Origin: Bacteroidales bacterium
GTDB taxonomy: Bacteria > Bacteroidota > Bacteroidia > Bacteroidales > GCA-2748055
Length of the DNA stretch: 14,791 nt
Direction: 5' to 3'
Assembly: GCA_024763595.1 (NCBI GenBank)
Contig: JANTFK010000033.1
Span: 1-14,791, forward strand
Shown here: positions 1-7,844 of the stretch, in pieces
How the letters are laid out: every line of letters starts with the position of its first letter
Numbering within the stretch: position 1 is the first letter of the stretch
Notes under the pieces: generated by a model
Database searches by the model: none
The model's input: the letters and a program-made list of their open reading frames with translations, nothing else
Told to the model about the DNA's origin: nothing
Program-made: the position numbers and the translations under genes

Positions 1-434
1 TCATAATACTGTTTTGTGGATACCATACGGCCATAAACTCCCAGCCATGCATCATGGGCTGTTGAAAAATTCATCTTTGGAACCGGCTCCAGTCCCATTT
101 TACGAATTTTCCCCAGTTCATCCTGCAGGCGGGTTGTTGTCCATGCATTGTTTACGGCTATTTCCGGGTGACTTTCATATTTAACCCCGTCACCTAAATC
201 TATCACAACCATATTCATCCCTGCATCAACCATTTTTTCCAGTATATCATTCCACAACGATTCGCTCAGTTGCAGGTCCGGCCAGTAATCTCTCCACATG
301 TTAACGCTTAAATGCAGAAGCAGTGCCCATATTCTATCACTGGAGTTTTTCTGTTGCGATAAGAGGAGATTGGGCATACTGCTAACCACAGCTGCTGCTG
401 TTGCCTGTTTGATAAATTTTCTCCGGTTTGTCAT
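1..434 (-). CDS. Tat-exported protein, probable TIM-barrel glycosidase-like enzyme (partial, 3' end outside window)
   Basis: An open frame of 144 codons runs from the ATG at 434 off the left edge, so only the N-terminus is seen. It begins MTNRRKFIKQATAAAVVSS, a twin-arginine signal (RR at residues 4-5, then an alanine-rich hydrophobic stretch), so export in folded form is likely. The mature part alternates hydrophobic strands and amphipathic helices. It includes an MVVIDLGDGV strand and a PVPKMNFST strand followed by HDAWLG and GRMVST, which resembles the first strands of a TIM barrel in secreted carbohydrate-active enzymes. No catalytic residue can be named. The leader before the ATG is A-rich with no Shine-Dalgarno site. 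The gene follows the split 993-codon gene by 13 bp and is the last operon member seen, so the insertion upstream is probably polar on it. The exact enzyme family is not recognised. Confidence 0.8.
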   Translation of the reverse strand, partial: MTNRRKFIKQATAAAVVSSMPNLLLSQQKNSSDRIWALLLHLSVNMWRDYWPDLQLSESLWNDILEKMVDAGMNMVVIDLGDGVKYESHPEIAVNNAWTTTRLQDELGKIRKMGLEPVPKMNFSTAHDAWLGVYGRMVSTKQYY

Positions 435-447
435 GGTTTTTTATTTT

Positions 448-1128
448 TCAGGGGTTATTATTTTGTTGTGGGTTATGCTCAAACATCAACCATCCCAGAT
501 CGGCAGGATTGTCCTCTCCCAGCAATAGCCTGGATGTGATTGGGTTATTCGGTCGCCATGAGTTTGCTTCTCCTTTTCCCTTCTGTACGCGAACATCAAT
601 CCTGACAGGGTGCAGGTTTTGGGTGGTTATACCTGTTTTCTCAAAGGGAATACGTACGCCGGCATACCTCACACCGGACGTCATATTCATGTGTATAAAT
701 TCATTGTTTTTCAATGCATTGCCCGGAGCGTAATTGAAATGCCGGGCGGGATATAACCGTTGTGGTTCTATTTTGATTTTTATACTGGTAATGGCCTGAG
801 ATGCGGTGTCCTGGTCACAGGTTGTCTCATCCGACACCCATATATAGAGCGCATTGTTATCCGATACAGATGCCCATTTTATTTCATTGGTTTCCGGGCC
901 ATAGCTGCATTTCTGCCACTGTAAACCGGCCGGAGGTGTACCTTCTGATCCCGTCCATCCAACATTTTTTAAAGAAATACAGTGAGCCACCGCTCCCTGA
1001 GGTTCTAAACCTGTGTATTCAGGGAACAAGGGTTTTTTATCCCGGATCATATTTTTCACTTCCGGTACATCATTGGCCAGTACACATCCAAGCTGATCCA
1101 TGCGCCATTTTATTTTTTCGGGAAAGTA
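448..1128 (-). pseudogene. 3' fragment of IS-split glycosidase-like gene: CBM9/DOMON-like C-terminal domain
   Basis: These 226 codons continue, in frame, the gene broken by the insertion sequence: codon 768 (TAC at 1128) directly follows codon 767 (AAA at 3117-3119) once the IS and one target duplicate are removed. The first residues, YFPEKIKWRMDQLG, fit the C-terminal helix of the related 806-residue protein. The rest (roughly residues 800-993 of the restored protein) is beta-rich, with ALYIWVSDE, HPVRIDVRVQ and NPADLGWLMFE. This pattern resembles CBM9/DOMON-like carbohydrate-binding domains appended to secreted Bacteroidota enzymes; that assignment is a pattern judgement. An internal ATG at 1101 opens a 217-codon frame, but no convincing promoter or signal peptide precedes it, so it is best treated as a dead fragment. 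Confidence 0.82.
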
Positions 1129-1135
1129 TTTATAA
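1129..1135. repeat. Target site duplication of the IS, left copy
   Basis: TTTATAA directly borders the left inverted repeat and is repeated exactly at the right end. The next base (C) also matches, so 8 bp is possible, but 7 bp leaves symmetrical IS ends. Removing one copy with the IS restores the reading frame of the host gene, which shows a recent simple insertion. Confidence 0.88.
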
Positions 1136-1151
1136 CTAAAGTTTCCTAGTT
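1134..1151 (+). repeat. Left terminal inverted repeat of the IS
   Basis: AACTAAAGTTTCCTAGTT is a perfect 18-bp inverted match to 3101-3118. Its two outermost bases overlap the target duplication, so the IS-owned repeat is 16 bp beginning CTAAAG. Confidence 0.9.
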
Positions 1152-1191
1152 AATAAGTTGTTGATAATGAGATGAGTAAATAAACAAAAAA

Positions 1192-1255
1192 TGTTGCATG
1201 TCTTCGCCTAATTGGCTATATTTGAGTTAGTTAGAAACAAACACGACATGCAACA
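1192..1255 (+). promoter_or_regulatory. Inverted repeat able to hide the transposase start codon in read-through RNA
   Basis: TGTTGCATGTC (1192-1202) pairs perfectly over 11 bp with GACATGCAACA (1245-1255), leaving a 42-nt loop. The right arm contains the probable start codon ATG at 1248-1250. The predicted transcription start (about 1228-1232) lies after the left arm. RNA from the element's own promoter therefore could not form the stem, while RNA entering from outside could. This matches the logic known for IS10 and IS50, where terminal inverted repeats block translation of transposase from external transcripts. The function here is inferred. Confidence 0.65.
1194..1224 (+). promoter_or_regulatory. 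Bacteroidota-type promoter of the transposase
   Basis: TTG at 1194-1196 (within GTTG) and TATATTTG at 1217-1224 match the -33 TTTG and -7 TAnnTTTG elements of Bacteroidota primary-sigma promoters, with 20 nt between them, inside the usual 19-21. Transcription should start near 1230, about 18 nt before the ATG at 1248. It is the only promoter in the window I would call from sequence. Confidence 0.65.
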
Positions 1256-3002
1256 ACATAAAATTACGGAGAATCTGGGTGAATTTCAAAAATTCCTGGA
1301 CAATGATAATAAAACAGGCCTTTGCCTGGAAGATACAATACGGTTCTTTGACGTACGGCGCATATTTGGACAGTTTGAGTCGCTCAAGCAGAGCGGGATC
1401 AGGGTGTCGAGGATCATGACCACATTACTTATCATGCTATTTTACCGCAGCAGAAACATCTACAGCTATTTCTCCCGGCAGTATGGGAAGCAGATAGAAA
1501 AAGAGGGGAGTAAGAACCCTTATTACGACATGCTGGGCAATGAGGATATACCCTGGCGCGTGCTCCTGTATTTGTTTGCCAAGCGTTATTTGCATCTTGT
1601 GTCCCGTTTGGCAGACCATAGCAAACAAATGATCAGGGCCTTGATCTTTGATGATAGTCCCCTGGAGAAGACCGGATGGAAGATCGAGGGGGTCAGTAAA
1701 ATTCACGACCATGTTACAGGCCGGTATATTCTGGGCTTCAAGCTTCTGGTAAGCGGCTATTGGGATGGCAATAGTTTTATTCCTATTGATTTTTCCCTGC
1801 ACCGTGAGCGAGGCCAGGAGCTTGACAAGGCACGTAAGAAGCGTAACCGGGCAAGGCGTAAAGCCAAGCAGGCTGAGTCTGCTTACCTGGAACACAAAGT
1901 GCAACATCTGGAGAAAAGGGCGGTACTGGACTCCCTAAAAGAAGAAATGGTCTCCGGATCAACAAAGAGCGCAGTCATGGAGTACGAGAAGCAGGAGAAA
2001 CGGGTATCCCGTTCCAAGAGGAAGCAGTCGAGACTGCGTGGGGCAATGAAACAGGCGAAGGCCATCCTGGCAGAGAAGCAGGAGATAGTCAAAAAGAAGG
2101 AGAAACAGGCACCGCTATACGGTCTTACCCCCGCCCAGCAAAGGAAGCAGTTCAAAAAAAACAGGGCCAAGGATAGCCAGGGATACGAGCGGCGGTCGGA
2201 AGCGGACATGAGTAAAGCCCAGAGTGTAATCAGGATGATAAGCAGGGCAGTGAGAAGGGGCTTCGTTTTTGAGTACGTCTTGTTTGATAGCTGGTTTTTC
2301 TCAAAAGAGATCCTTGCCCACATCGAATCGTTCCGAACGAAAGGCATCAAGTTGGTAGCGATGGTTAAGATGGGTAAGAATCTGTACCGGGATTGCTTAA
2401 GCGAAAAAGAGATGGATGCAAACACGCTAAGGAAGTATTATAAAAAGAAGGATAAGGCACAGCGTAACCGGAAATATAATGCCACATATATCAGGGTTCC
2501 GGTCTGGTACGATAACCGAAGGGTCAACCTTTTCTTTGTAAGGCTGGGATCGGGAAGTAAGTGGAAGGTGTTTATCACCAATGACCTGGACCTGACATTT
2601 AACAAGTTGCTTGAGGTTTACCATATTAGATGGTCGATCGAAGTGTTTTTCCGTGATGCGAAACAGCACCTTCAGCTTGGCAAATGCCAGTGCAATAACT
2701 TCGATTCACAGATCGGGGCAACCACACTGGTCATGATGCAGTACATCATGTTGCTTTTGTATAAGCAGCAGCATTACGGGCAAAGTCTCGGAAGTATATT
2801 TGACATGCTGAGTATGCAGGCACAGGAAGATAACATCACCCGGTATTTGATGGACATATTCTGGGAGCTTGTCCATGGGATTGGCGAAATATTGAAGGTG
2901 GATATTATGGAACTGTTCGAAGAGATCATCCGGGACAACAAGAAAGCAGAGGAGCTAACCAGGCTGTTTTTACCAGTGTTTGAGAAACAACGAGCTGCAT
3001 GA
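1248..3002 (+). CDS. IS4-family transposase (584 aa)
   Basis: This is a DDE-type cut-and-paste transposase. Numbered from the ATG at 1248, the first catalytic Asp lies in LIFDDSPLEKTG (D135 or D136), the second in YVLFDSWFF (D347). The third acidic residue is E465 in YHIRWSIEVFFRDAK, which has exact YREK spacing (Y-2-R-3-E-6-K: Y458, R461, E465, K472). Between the two Asp residues, about residues 187-308 form a Lys/Arg/Glu-rich, probably helical or coiled-coil insertion. The frame can be extended upstream to a TTG at 1212. I prefer the ATG because the predicted transcription start lies after that TTG and because the A-rich AGAAACAAACA precedes the ATG. It has no frameshift and reads as functional. 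Its coding strand is opposite to the host operon. Confidence 0.93.
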   Translation: MQQHKITENLGEFQKFLDNDNKTGLCLEDTIRFFDVRRIFGQFESLKQSGIRVSRIMTTLLIMLFYRSRNIYSYFSRQYGKQIEKEGSKNPYYDMLGNEDIPWRVLLYLFAKRYLHLVSRLADHSKQMIRALIFDDSPLEKTGWKIEGVSKIHDHVTGRYILGFKLLVSGYWDGNSFIPIDFSLHRERGQELDKARKKRNRARRKAKQAESAYLEHKVQHLEKRAVLDSLKEEMVSGSTKSAVMEYEKQEKRVSRSKRKQSRLRGAMKQAKAILAEKQEIVKKKEKQAPLYGLTPAQQRKQFKKNRAKDSQGYERRSEADMSKAQSVIRMISRAVRRGFVFEYVLFDSWFFSKEILAHIESFRTKGIKLVAMVKMGKNLYRDCLSEKEMDANTLRKYYKKKDKAQRNRKYNATYIRVPVWYDNRRVNLFFVRLGSGSKWKVFITNDLDLTFNKLLEVYHIRWSIEVFFRDAKQHLQLGKCQCNNFDSQIGATTLVMMQYIMLLLYKQQHYGQSLGSIFDMLSMQAQEDNITRYLMDIFWELVHGIGEILKVDIMELFEEIIRDNKKAEELTRLFLPVFEKQRAA

Positions 3003-3100
3003 CATGTAAAGCCCGTTACAATGCGCTGTTATACAATGATTTAAGAGATGAAAGATAATGAAAAACAAAACCTTAACAGGTTGATATTTAATAAATTACA

Positions 3101-3118
3101 AACTAGGAAACTTTAGTT
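3101..3118 (-). repeat. Right terminal inverted repeat of the IS
   Basis: This is the reverse complement of 1134-1151, perfect over 18 bp. The outermost two bases overlap the target duplication. Read on the minus strand it supplies the last foreign codons (LKFPSL) and, just inside, the TAA stop that ends the broken host gene. Confidence 0.9.
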
Positions 3119-3123
3119 TATAA
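3117..3123. repeat. Target site duplication of the IS, right copy
   Basis: An exact TTTATAA copy of 1129-1135 borders the right inverted repeat. In the host gene it covers part of the codons for Gly765-Tyr766-Lys767. Confidence 0.88.
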
Positions 3124-5419
3124 CCTTCGGCTTCCGAGTGGAACCCAAGCCTGGAGTCATTTTTGCAGAGTGAAAGGAGTTGTTTATCAAGTTCAAGCTC
3201 TTCCCTGATAATATCGACCAGTGTATTCAGTATGTCAAGACGTTCTTTTCCCTCCATCCTGAACATTTTTTCACGCAGGAGATAAAAATGAAGAATGTTG
3301 TATCCGCTGCGAAACTGGATACCCAGCGCTTTAGCCACGCCAATATCCCTGATCCGTTCAGGCTCATCTCTGTAATTTTGTTCGATGTCCTTTAACAGTT
3401 CCACGCCTTTCTCCCATGACCGGGTGATCCGGCTGGTGAGCTCCACGACCTCTTCAAGCGTCAATACTTCCCCAATACATTCCCCGATCCGGTCTCCACT
3501 GGGAGGCCACGGTTTAAGTGTAATACTGGAGCCTATCTGCCATGAAGGCGACAGCGGGGCATCAACCGGCTTCAGCAACAGCGGCCAGACCGGGCCGTCA
3601 TGCATTGGCCCGTAATACTGGAACATATTGGTAAGGGGATAGTTTTCATAGCCTTCACTGAATTGTTTCCATGCCTTGACTACTGTAGATACATCCTCCT
3701 TTTTCCAGTCGATTGAGGCAAGTTGTTTGAGAAATGTATCTTCATCCGGAGGGAATGGCTCCATCGAGAGCAACCCGGCTGCCTTATTCATCAAACCGGG
3801 ATAGGTGCCGAAATACCAGCCCAGCATGGTATGAGAAACTCCCAGACGGTGCATTGCGGCAAATTTTCTGTACAGCAATGACGGCACCGGCACATATGGA
3901 GTGGTAGCTACCTCGTGAGAATTTCCGGTCTGTATTTTAGCCGATATTTTTGTGTTATTTTTCCGGGCAATATCCGCGATGCGTTCAAATCTGGAACTGG
4001 GTCCCGGATTTGATATCCAGTAATCTCCTCCCACAAGTAATTTGTCAAATGCTGTACGGCTTACACCCGACTCAAAATTAAACTGCAAAATTACCCCTTT
4101 CGGAGTATGGGCAGGAAGGTCATACACCCATTCAGCGAGCGCATATGAATCTCCTGTAACGAATCGCTGGGGCTGCGGCATATAGAGCCAGCTGATCAGT
4201 TCGGCTTCCGGTGCCGCATCGTGCATACCTTGTTCCATGGCCGAAAGAGAAGCGTATAATATTTCCCATGGCTCTTTCCGGGAACAGCGTGGACAATCAA
4301 TTTTATCCTTATAATCAGATAGGGCCGAAACAGCACTTAAACACGTTGTACCTCTTTCTCCGTGCGAAATATTGATAATTCCACCAAGTCCCGGTACTGC
4401 ACTGAAGATTTTATTGACTGATTCGTATAAATATTGATGTGCAGTCCGGCTCAAAGGACAAAAGAAATATCCTTTGCCTCCGGGTGCTCCTGCCAGCTCC
4501 GGATAATTTTTTATGACCGGGCTGAGGGTATCCCGGGAACGGGGTTCAATACAGAATATATAGGTGCGAATTCCATATCTCAGGCACCGGTCTACGGTCT
4601 GCCTTAATTTTGCAAGACGTTTCTCTCCATCTTTCCCGTCATCCGGAGTATAATGAGTCGCAACAAGATCGCGGAATTCGACAGTTAACCACAACCCGTT
4701 GACACCTTCATGTGCAAGCCGGTTCAGGTACTGGTCCGGATAATAATCAACATCATCCATCAACTCGTCTCTCATTTTGGGTGGCCGTTTGATGGGGCCA
4801 AAGAAACAACGCGATATACGTCTTTCTATCACCGGATGCTTTTCAACAGTTCCCAGGGGAAGAAAAGGGCCTCGCAAACGGAGCATCTCATCTTCGATGT
4901 AATAAATGCCTCGACGGATACCATCGGCATCTCCTGCAAAAATATGGCATCCGTCGTCCAGCATTTCAATACGAAAGGATTCACCTTTTAAATCTGGTGA
5001 CTTTTCAGTCGCAATTATATAATTGCCATTGTCGCACGATACACCGCCGGCTTCTAAAAATGACCGCAGGTCAGCATATGCAGTTTCCGCACTTCCTTCC
5101 GGGTCAGGAAAATTCTCTGTTATGGTCACGCCCTGTGAAAGGTCTGCCTGATGAGGGCCCGGAGCAGCCGGTTCCCACACATGTTGTGTCCATAAAGGAG
5201 CTTTAAGATCCTCAATAAATTGCCAGCTATCTTCATCAGGCTGAACCGGTACATGCTTCAGATAGAGGCTGTCACCGGTCACTTCACAATACGGAATGGC
5301 TCCATGGTGTTCACAACTGCTGATCAGGATGGAGACAAGAAGGCTGACAGTAATATGTAAACTGCATTGTGCCTTATACAGTAACCCGGGAAAAGTATCT
5401 CCTGTCATTTTCGACATTC

Positions 5420-7840
5420 CTAAGACTTTTTTATGCGCCTGGCAGCCGGTAATTGTCTGTCCAGTGTATCTTTCAACACTCCCAGCTTCTCTTTCAGCGA
5501 ATAGGGGGTATAAACGTAATCCTGCTCAAACTGGAACCCCAGCCGTGAGTCCCGTGTGGCAGCAAGCAGTGCAAGTTCCGTACGGTCAATCTCTTCGCGC
5601 ACAATCTCTTCCATTCGATCTAATATCACCCCGGTTTTCCGGCTCTCCTGCTCCCCGGCCAGCTGCAGGCGAAGATCTTCGAACTCCAGGACCGCATAAT
5701 CACTCTGCATCATCCGTTGCAGTTGTTCGGCCACTACTACCTCATGCAGGGCCTGTGTACGTTTCGATTCAGGAGTGTTGTAAGCTGCAGTACGGTAAAA
5801 CTTCAATCCATCCTCCATTTTGTCAGATGCCTGCTTCAGGTAGTTGAGGAAAACAGACAATATCTTTGTTTCCCCGCCCACATCCTCGAGGCCGGTAGCA
5901 TGCCTTGCATAAAGCTCTGCTTTATTCGTTTTATTTGTAAAATCCGGATAAAAGACCATACGGGAAACAGTAAAAGGCCAGTAGGGGTTCAGATTCATCT
6001 TTTTCTCCTGGTCCCCCCATGAATACTTGTATGTTGCAGCCCTGGCAGGTGGCTCACTAAAAAAAAGCGGATTCCCGATGGCATTGTTGGTACCCATGTT
6101 TGGGCCGGTATCGGGTACCATACGAATGGCCTGACTAAAGTGCTCCCATGCCTGTAAAACCTGTTCCTTTTGCTCCACCCCAAAGATCCTTGCAGCCACA
6201 GCGTTTAATAGTTCTTCCTCTGAAGGGGCCCCGGTCCAGCAGGTCCAGGCCCTTATTTCGCTGATGAAGTTGGGCTTATAACCACTGCTCCAGCTTTCCA
6301 GTGTACCTTTCACTCCATATTTTTCCAGCGCCATATACCTGTCATACCACTGATTGGGACAGGGCAGATAGGGCGTCGTACCATACTGCCAGCTGGCAAA
6401 AGTGTCAACCTTGGAATAAACCTTCATTCCCCGCTTTTCAGCTTCGTCAATCTGGGCAACAGTCACCTCTGCAGGCCCAATCTGGCTGAGCGAATAATCA
6501 CGCAGGTAACCTTTCATGCCGTCAAGCTCAAAACTCTTCCCGTTTTCCCAGGTGAGCATCGGTATCGAATTTAGCGGAAGCTGTTGAATGAAGTACCGCT
6601 TTATCTCACTGTTTTGCGGCCGGAAGTCTATGTTGTATTCCCAGGGAATGATCTCGATGGACGGATCTGTCCGGTGACACTCCTCTTCCACAATCTTTAC
6701 CGCTTTGCTCCAGTTTCGTGCCCACTCCTGCATATACTTCCTGCTTGCACCATGTCCGCCCCCCCATGCCTTATACCAGAAACCTTCAGTAAGAAGGATG
6801 TAACCGCGGATATCCGGAAATTCACTAACAATTGCACGTACAAGCTTGCGCAGGCCCATTTCACTTTCACGGGTTCCCAGGTACTGGTAGATAATTGGAG
6901 TATAAACTTTGATACCAACACGTCCGGCACGAACGATCAGGTCTTTGACCCTGTCAGGGTCCTGTTTACGCATATTATAAAGCAAGCGTGCATAAAAGTC
7001 GGTCGAGGTTTCAGCTGTAGTACGATCGCCGTTCGGGTTAGCATAAACAGAGGCAAAGATCGCGTCAAAACCGTCATGTACAAGATGCGAAAGAAGCCGG
7101 TCAGGCCATTCCATCCAGCCCATCCAGGACAATACCATTCGGGTATCAAGCAGACTCTCACGTGCAATTTTCAGCCCCTTCGGCAAAAAGGGAGCTTCGC
7201 GAAGGTTCATGCGTGATTCAAGGTTAAACAGACCGAACATTGCACCACGCTCATCATAACCACATACAATGATTCGATCGGGCGTTACTGTAATCTCGTA
7301 ACTTTTGGGAGTTTCAAGTGTCAATCCGCAGCCGGGCAACTCTTCACGTGTGCCCACTACGACAGCCTGACTTACATCCTGCCAGTCTGCTATCGTGTTC
7401 TTCTCTTCAATTTCCACCCTTACATGCTGAGAGATCCCGAGGTAATCCTGAAAATCCAGAACCGCATTCTGAATGATCACTGAATTGTTCTTTCTCATTC
7501 TCAGATTCCAGCCCTGATCAGGGAGCATCATTTCATCTTCGTTCTTTCGGGCTTCCGGATCTCTTCTCAGTATATGCACGGGATCGGATGACAGGCGCTT
7601 ATGATAATCATACAGCTCTTCTTCGGGGAGTGTTTGTTCAATTTCATAAGCAAATTCACCCGCAGAATATTTTCTGATATGATTGCTTTTATTACCCTTT
7701 TTACATGAACTTAAACCAATTGATGCAATTCCTGTTGAAAAGGCTGCGGTTGCAATGCCTGCTGTGGTTTTGCCAATAAAATCTCTTCGTGTCAGTTCTT
7801 CTTTTGTCACATGACTGCTTTCATTGACTTTGCTCCGCAT
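5420..7840 (-). CDS. Tat-exported glycosidase-like protein, GH20/GH67-type architecture (806 aa)
   Basis: The start at 7840 is 4 bp after the sulfatase stop and gives a leader with LTRRDFIGK (RR at residues 18-19), a hydrophobic stretch and LSSC (Cys46), so a Tat-exported lipoprotein is likely. Residues about 120-215 form an alpha/beta domain (VVVGTREELPG, IIVCGYDERGAMFGLFNLE) like the non-catalytic domain preceding the barrel in GH20/GH67-type enzymes. Residues about 230-530 look like a TIM barrel. ILLTEGF (E352), PWEYN (E401), LTWENG (E432) and TLESW (E515) offer candidate acidic catalytic residues. The C-terminal third is mostly helical and ends with DSRLGF (764-769) and YTPYSLKEKLG. By eye it is about 80 percent identical to the 742-residue gene in this operon, and a distant paralogue lies directly downstream. 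I do not recognise an established GH family; the glycosidase role is inferred from architecture and from the sulfatase and permease neighbours. Confidence 0.85.
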   Translation of the reverse strand: MRSKVNESSHVTKEELTRRDFIGKTTAGIATAAFSTGIASIGLSSCKKGNKSNHIRKYSAGEFAYEIEQTLPEEELYDYHKRLSSDPVHILRRDPEARKNEDEMMLPDQGWNLRMRKNNSVIIQNAVLDFQDYLGISQHVRVEIEEKNTIADWQDVSQAVVVGTREELPGCGLTLETPKSYEITVTPDRIIVCGYDERGAMFGLFNLESRMNLREAPFLPKGLKIARESLLDTRMVLSWMGWMEWPDRLLSHLVHDGFDAIFASVYANPNGDRTTAETSTDFYARLLYNMRKQDPDRVKDLIVRAGRVGIKVYTPIIYQYLGTRESEMGLRKLVRAIVSEFPDIRGYILLTEGFWYKAWGGGHGASRKYMQEWARNWSKAVKIVEEECHRTDPSIEIIPWEYNIDFRPQNSEIKRYFIQQLPLNSIPMLTWENGKSFELDGMKGYLRDYSLSQIGPAEVTVAQIDEAEKRGMKVYSKVDTFASWQYGTTPYLPCPNQWYDRYMALEKYGVKGTLESWSSGYKPNFISEIRAWTCWTGAPSEEELLNAVAARIFGVEQKEQVLQAWEHFSQAIRMVPDTGPNMGTNNAIGNPLFFSEPPARAATYKYSWGDQEKKMNLNPYWPFTVSRMVFYPDFTNKTNKAELYARHATGLEDVGGETKILSVFLNYLKQASDKMEDGLKFYRTAAYNTPESKRTQALHEVVVAEQLQRMMQSDYAVLEFEDLRLQLAGEQESRKTGVILDRMEEIVREEIDRTELALLAATRDSRLGFQFEQDYVYTPYSLKEKLGVLKDTLDRQLPAARRIKKS

Positions 7841-7844
7841 AAAT

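Larger units (their letters stand above)
1136..3116 (+). mobile_element. Complete IS4-type insertion sequence, 1,981 bp
   Basis: The element has perfect terminal inverted repeats (16 bp within the element), a 7-bp flanking direct repeat TTTATAA, and one transposase gene filling most of it. It sits in antisense orientation inside a glycosidase-like gene, between codons 767 and 768. The transposase has the YREK signature of the IS4 family. A 7-8 bp duplication is short for some IS4 subgroups and fits others; the subgroup cannot be fixed without a database. All parts look intact, so it may be active. The 114 bp after the transposase stop (3003-3116) contain no clear terminator hairpin. Confidence 0.93.
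3096..5417 (-). pseudogene. 5' part of IS-split glycosidase-like lipoprotein gene (993 codons when restored)
   Basis: The frame encodes 773 residues, of which 767 are native and the last six (LKFPSL) come from the IS end. The N-terminus has a hydrophobic segment ending LISSC (Cys35), a lipoprotein signal, so an outer-membrane or periplasmic lipoprotein is likely. Residues about 110-190 resemble the small alpha/beta domain in front of GH20/GH67-type barrels (AGDADGIRRGIYYIE, with PFLPLG after it). A TIM-barrel-like part follows, with SHGERG (E354) on a probable strand 4 as candidate catalytic acid and a CPRC pair at 375-378. Shared blocks with the neighbouring 806-residue protein (TTPY.P.P, AW..FS, NDSRLGF) show a distant paralogue. 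The start lies 2 bp after the preceding gene. The truncated product might still fold as an enzyme without its C-terminal binding domain. The substrate is unknown. Confidence 0.85.

Noticed and set aside
448..1101. A stand-alone 217-aa gene starting at the ATG at 1101
   Set aside because: The frame is open further upstream to the IS edge and joins the 5' fragment exactly. No promoter or signal peptide supports an independent gene.
801..1139. Plus-strand frames opposite the minus-strand operon (for example 801-1139, 5296-5847, 6584-7216, 8161-8691)
   Set aside because: They overlap well-supported genes in antisense, show no family motifs and have composition typical of reverse-frame shadows.
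1137..1190. Outward promoter at the left end of the IS driving the 448-1128 fragment
   Set aside because: TTTG-like bases exist on the minus strand, but no TAnnTTTG lies at the right spacing.
1212..1247. TTG at 1212 as transposase start (596 aa)
   Set aside because: It lies inside the predicted -7/-33 promoter region and upstream of the likely transcription start. The ATG at 1248 has an A-rich leader and fits better.
1883..2425. Minus-strand 180-codon frame inside the transposase
   Set aside because: It is a Ser/Cys/Phe-rich shadow of the charged insertion of the transposase, with no recognisable motif.
3003..3100. Transcription terminator after the transposase
   Set aside because: No GC-rich hairpin followed by a T-run is present; only AT-rich sequence and the terminal repeat.
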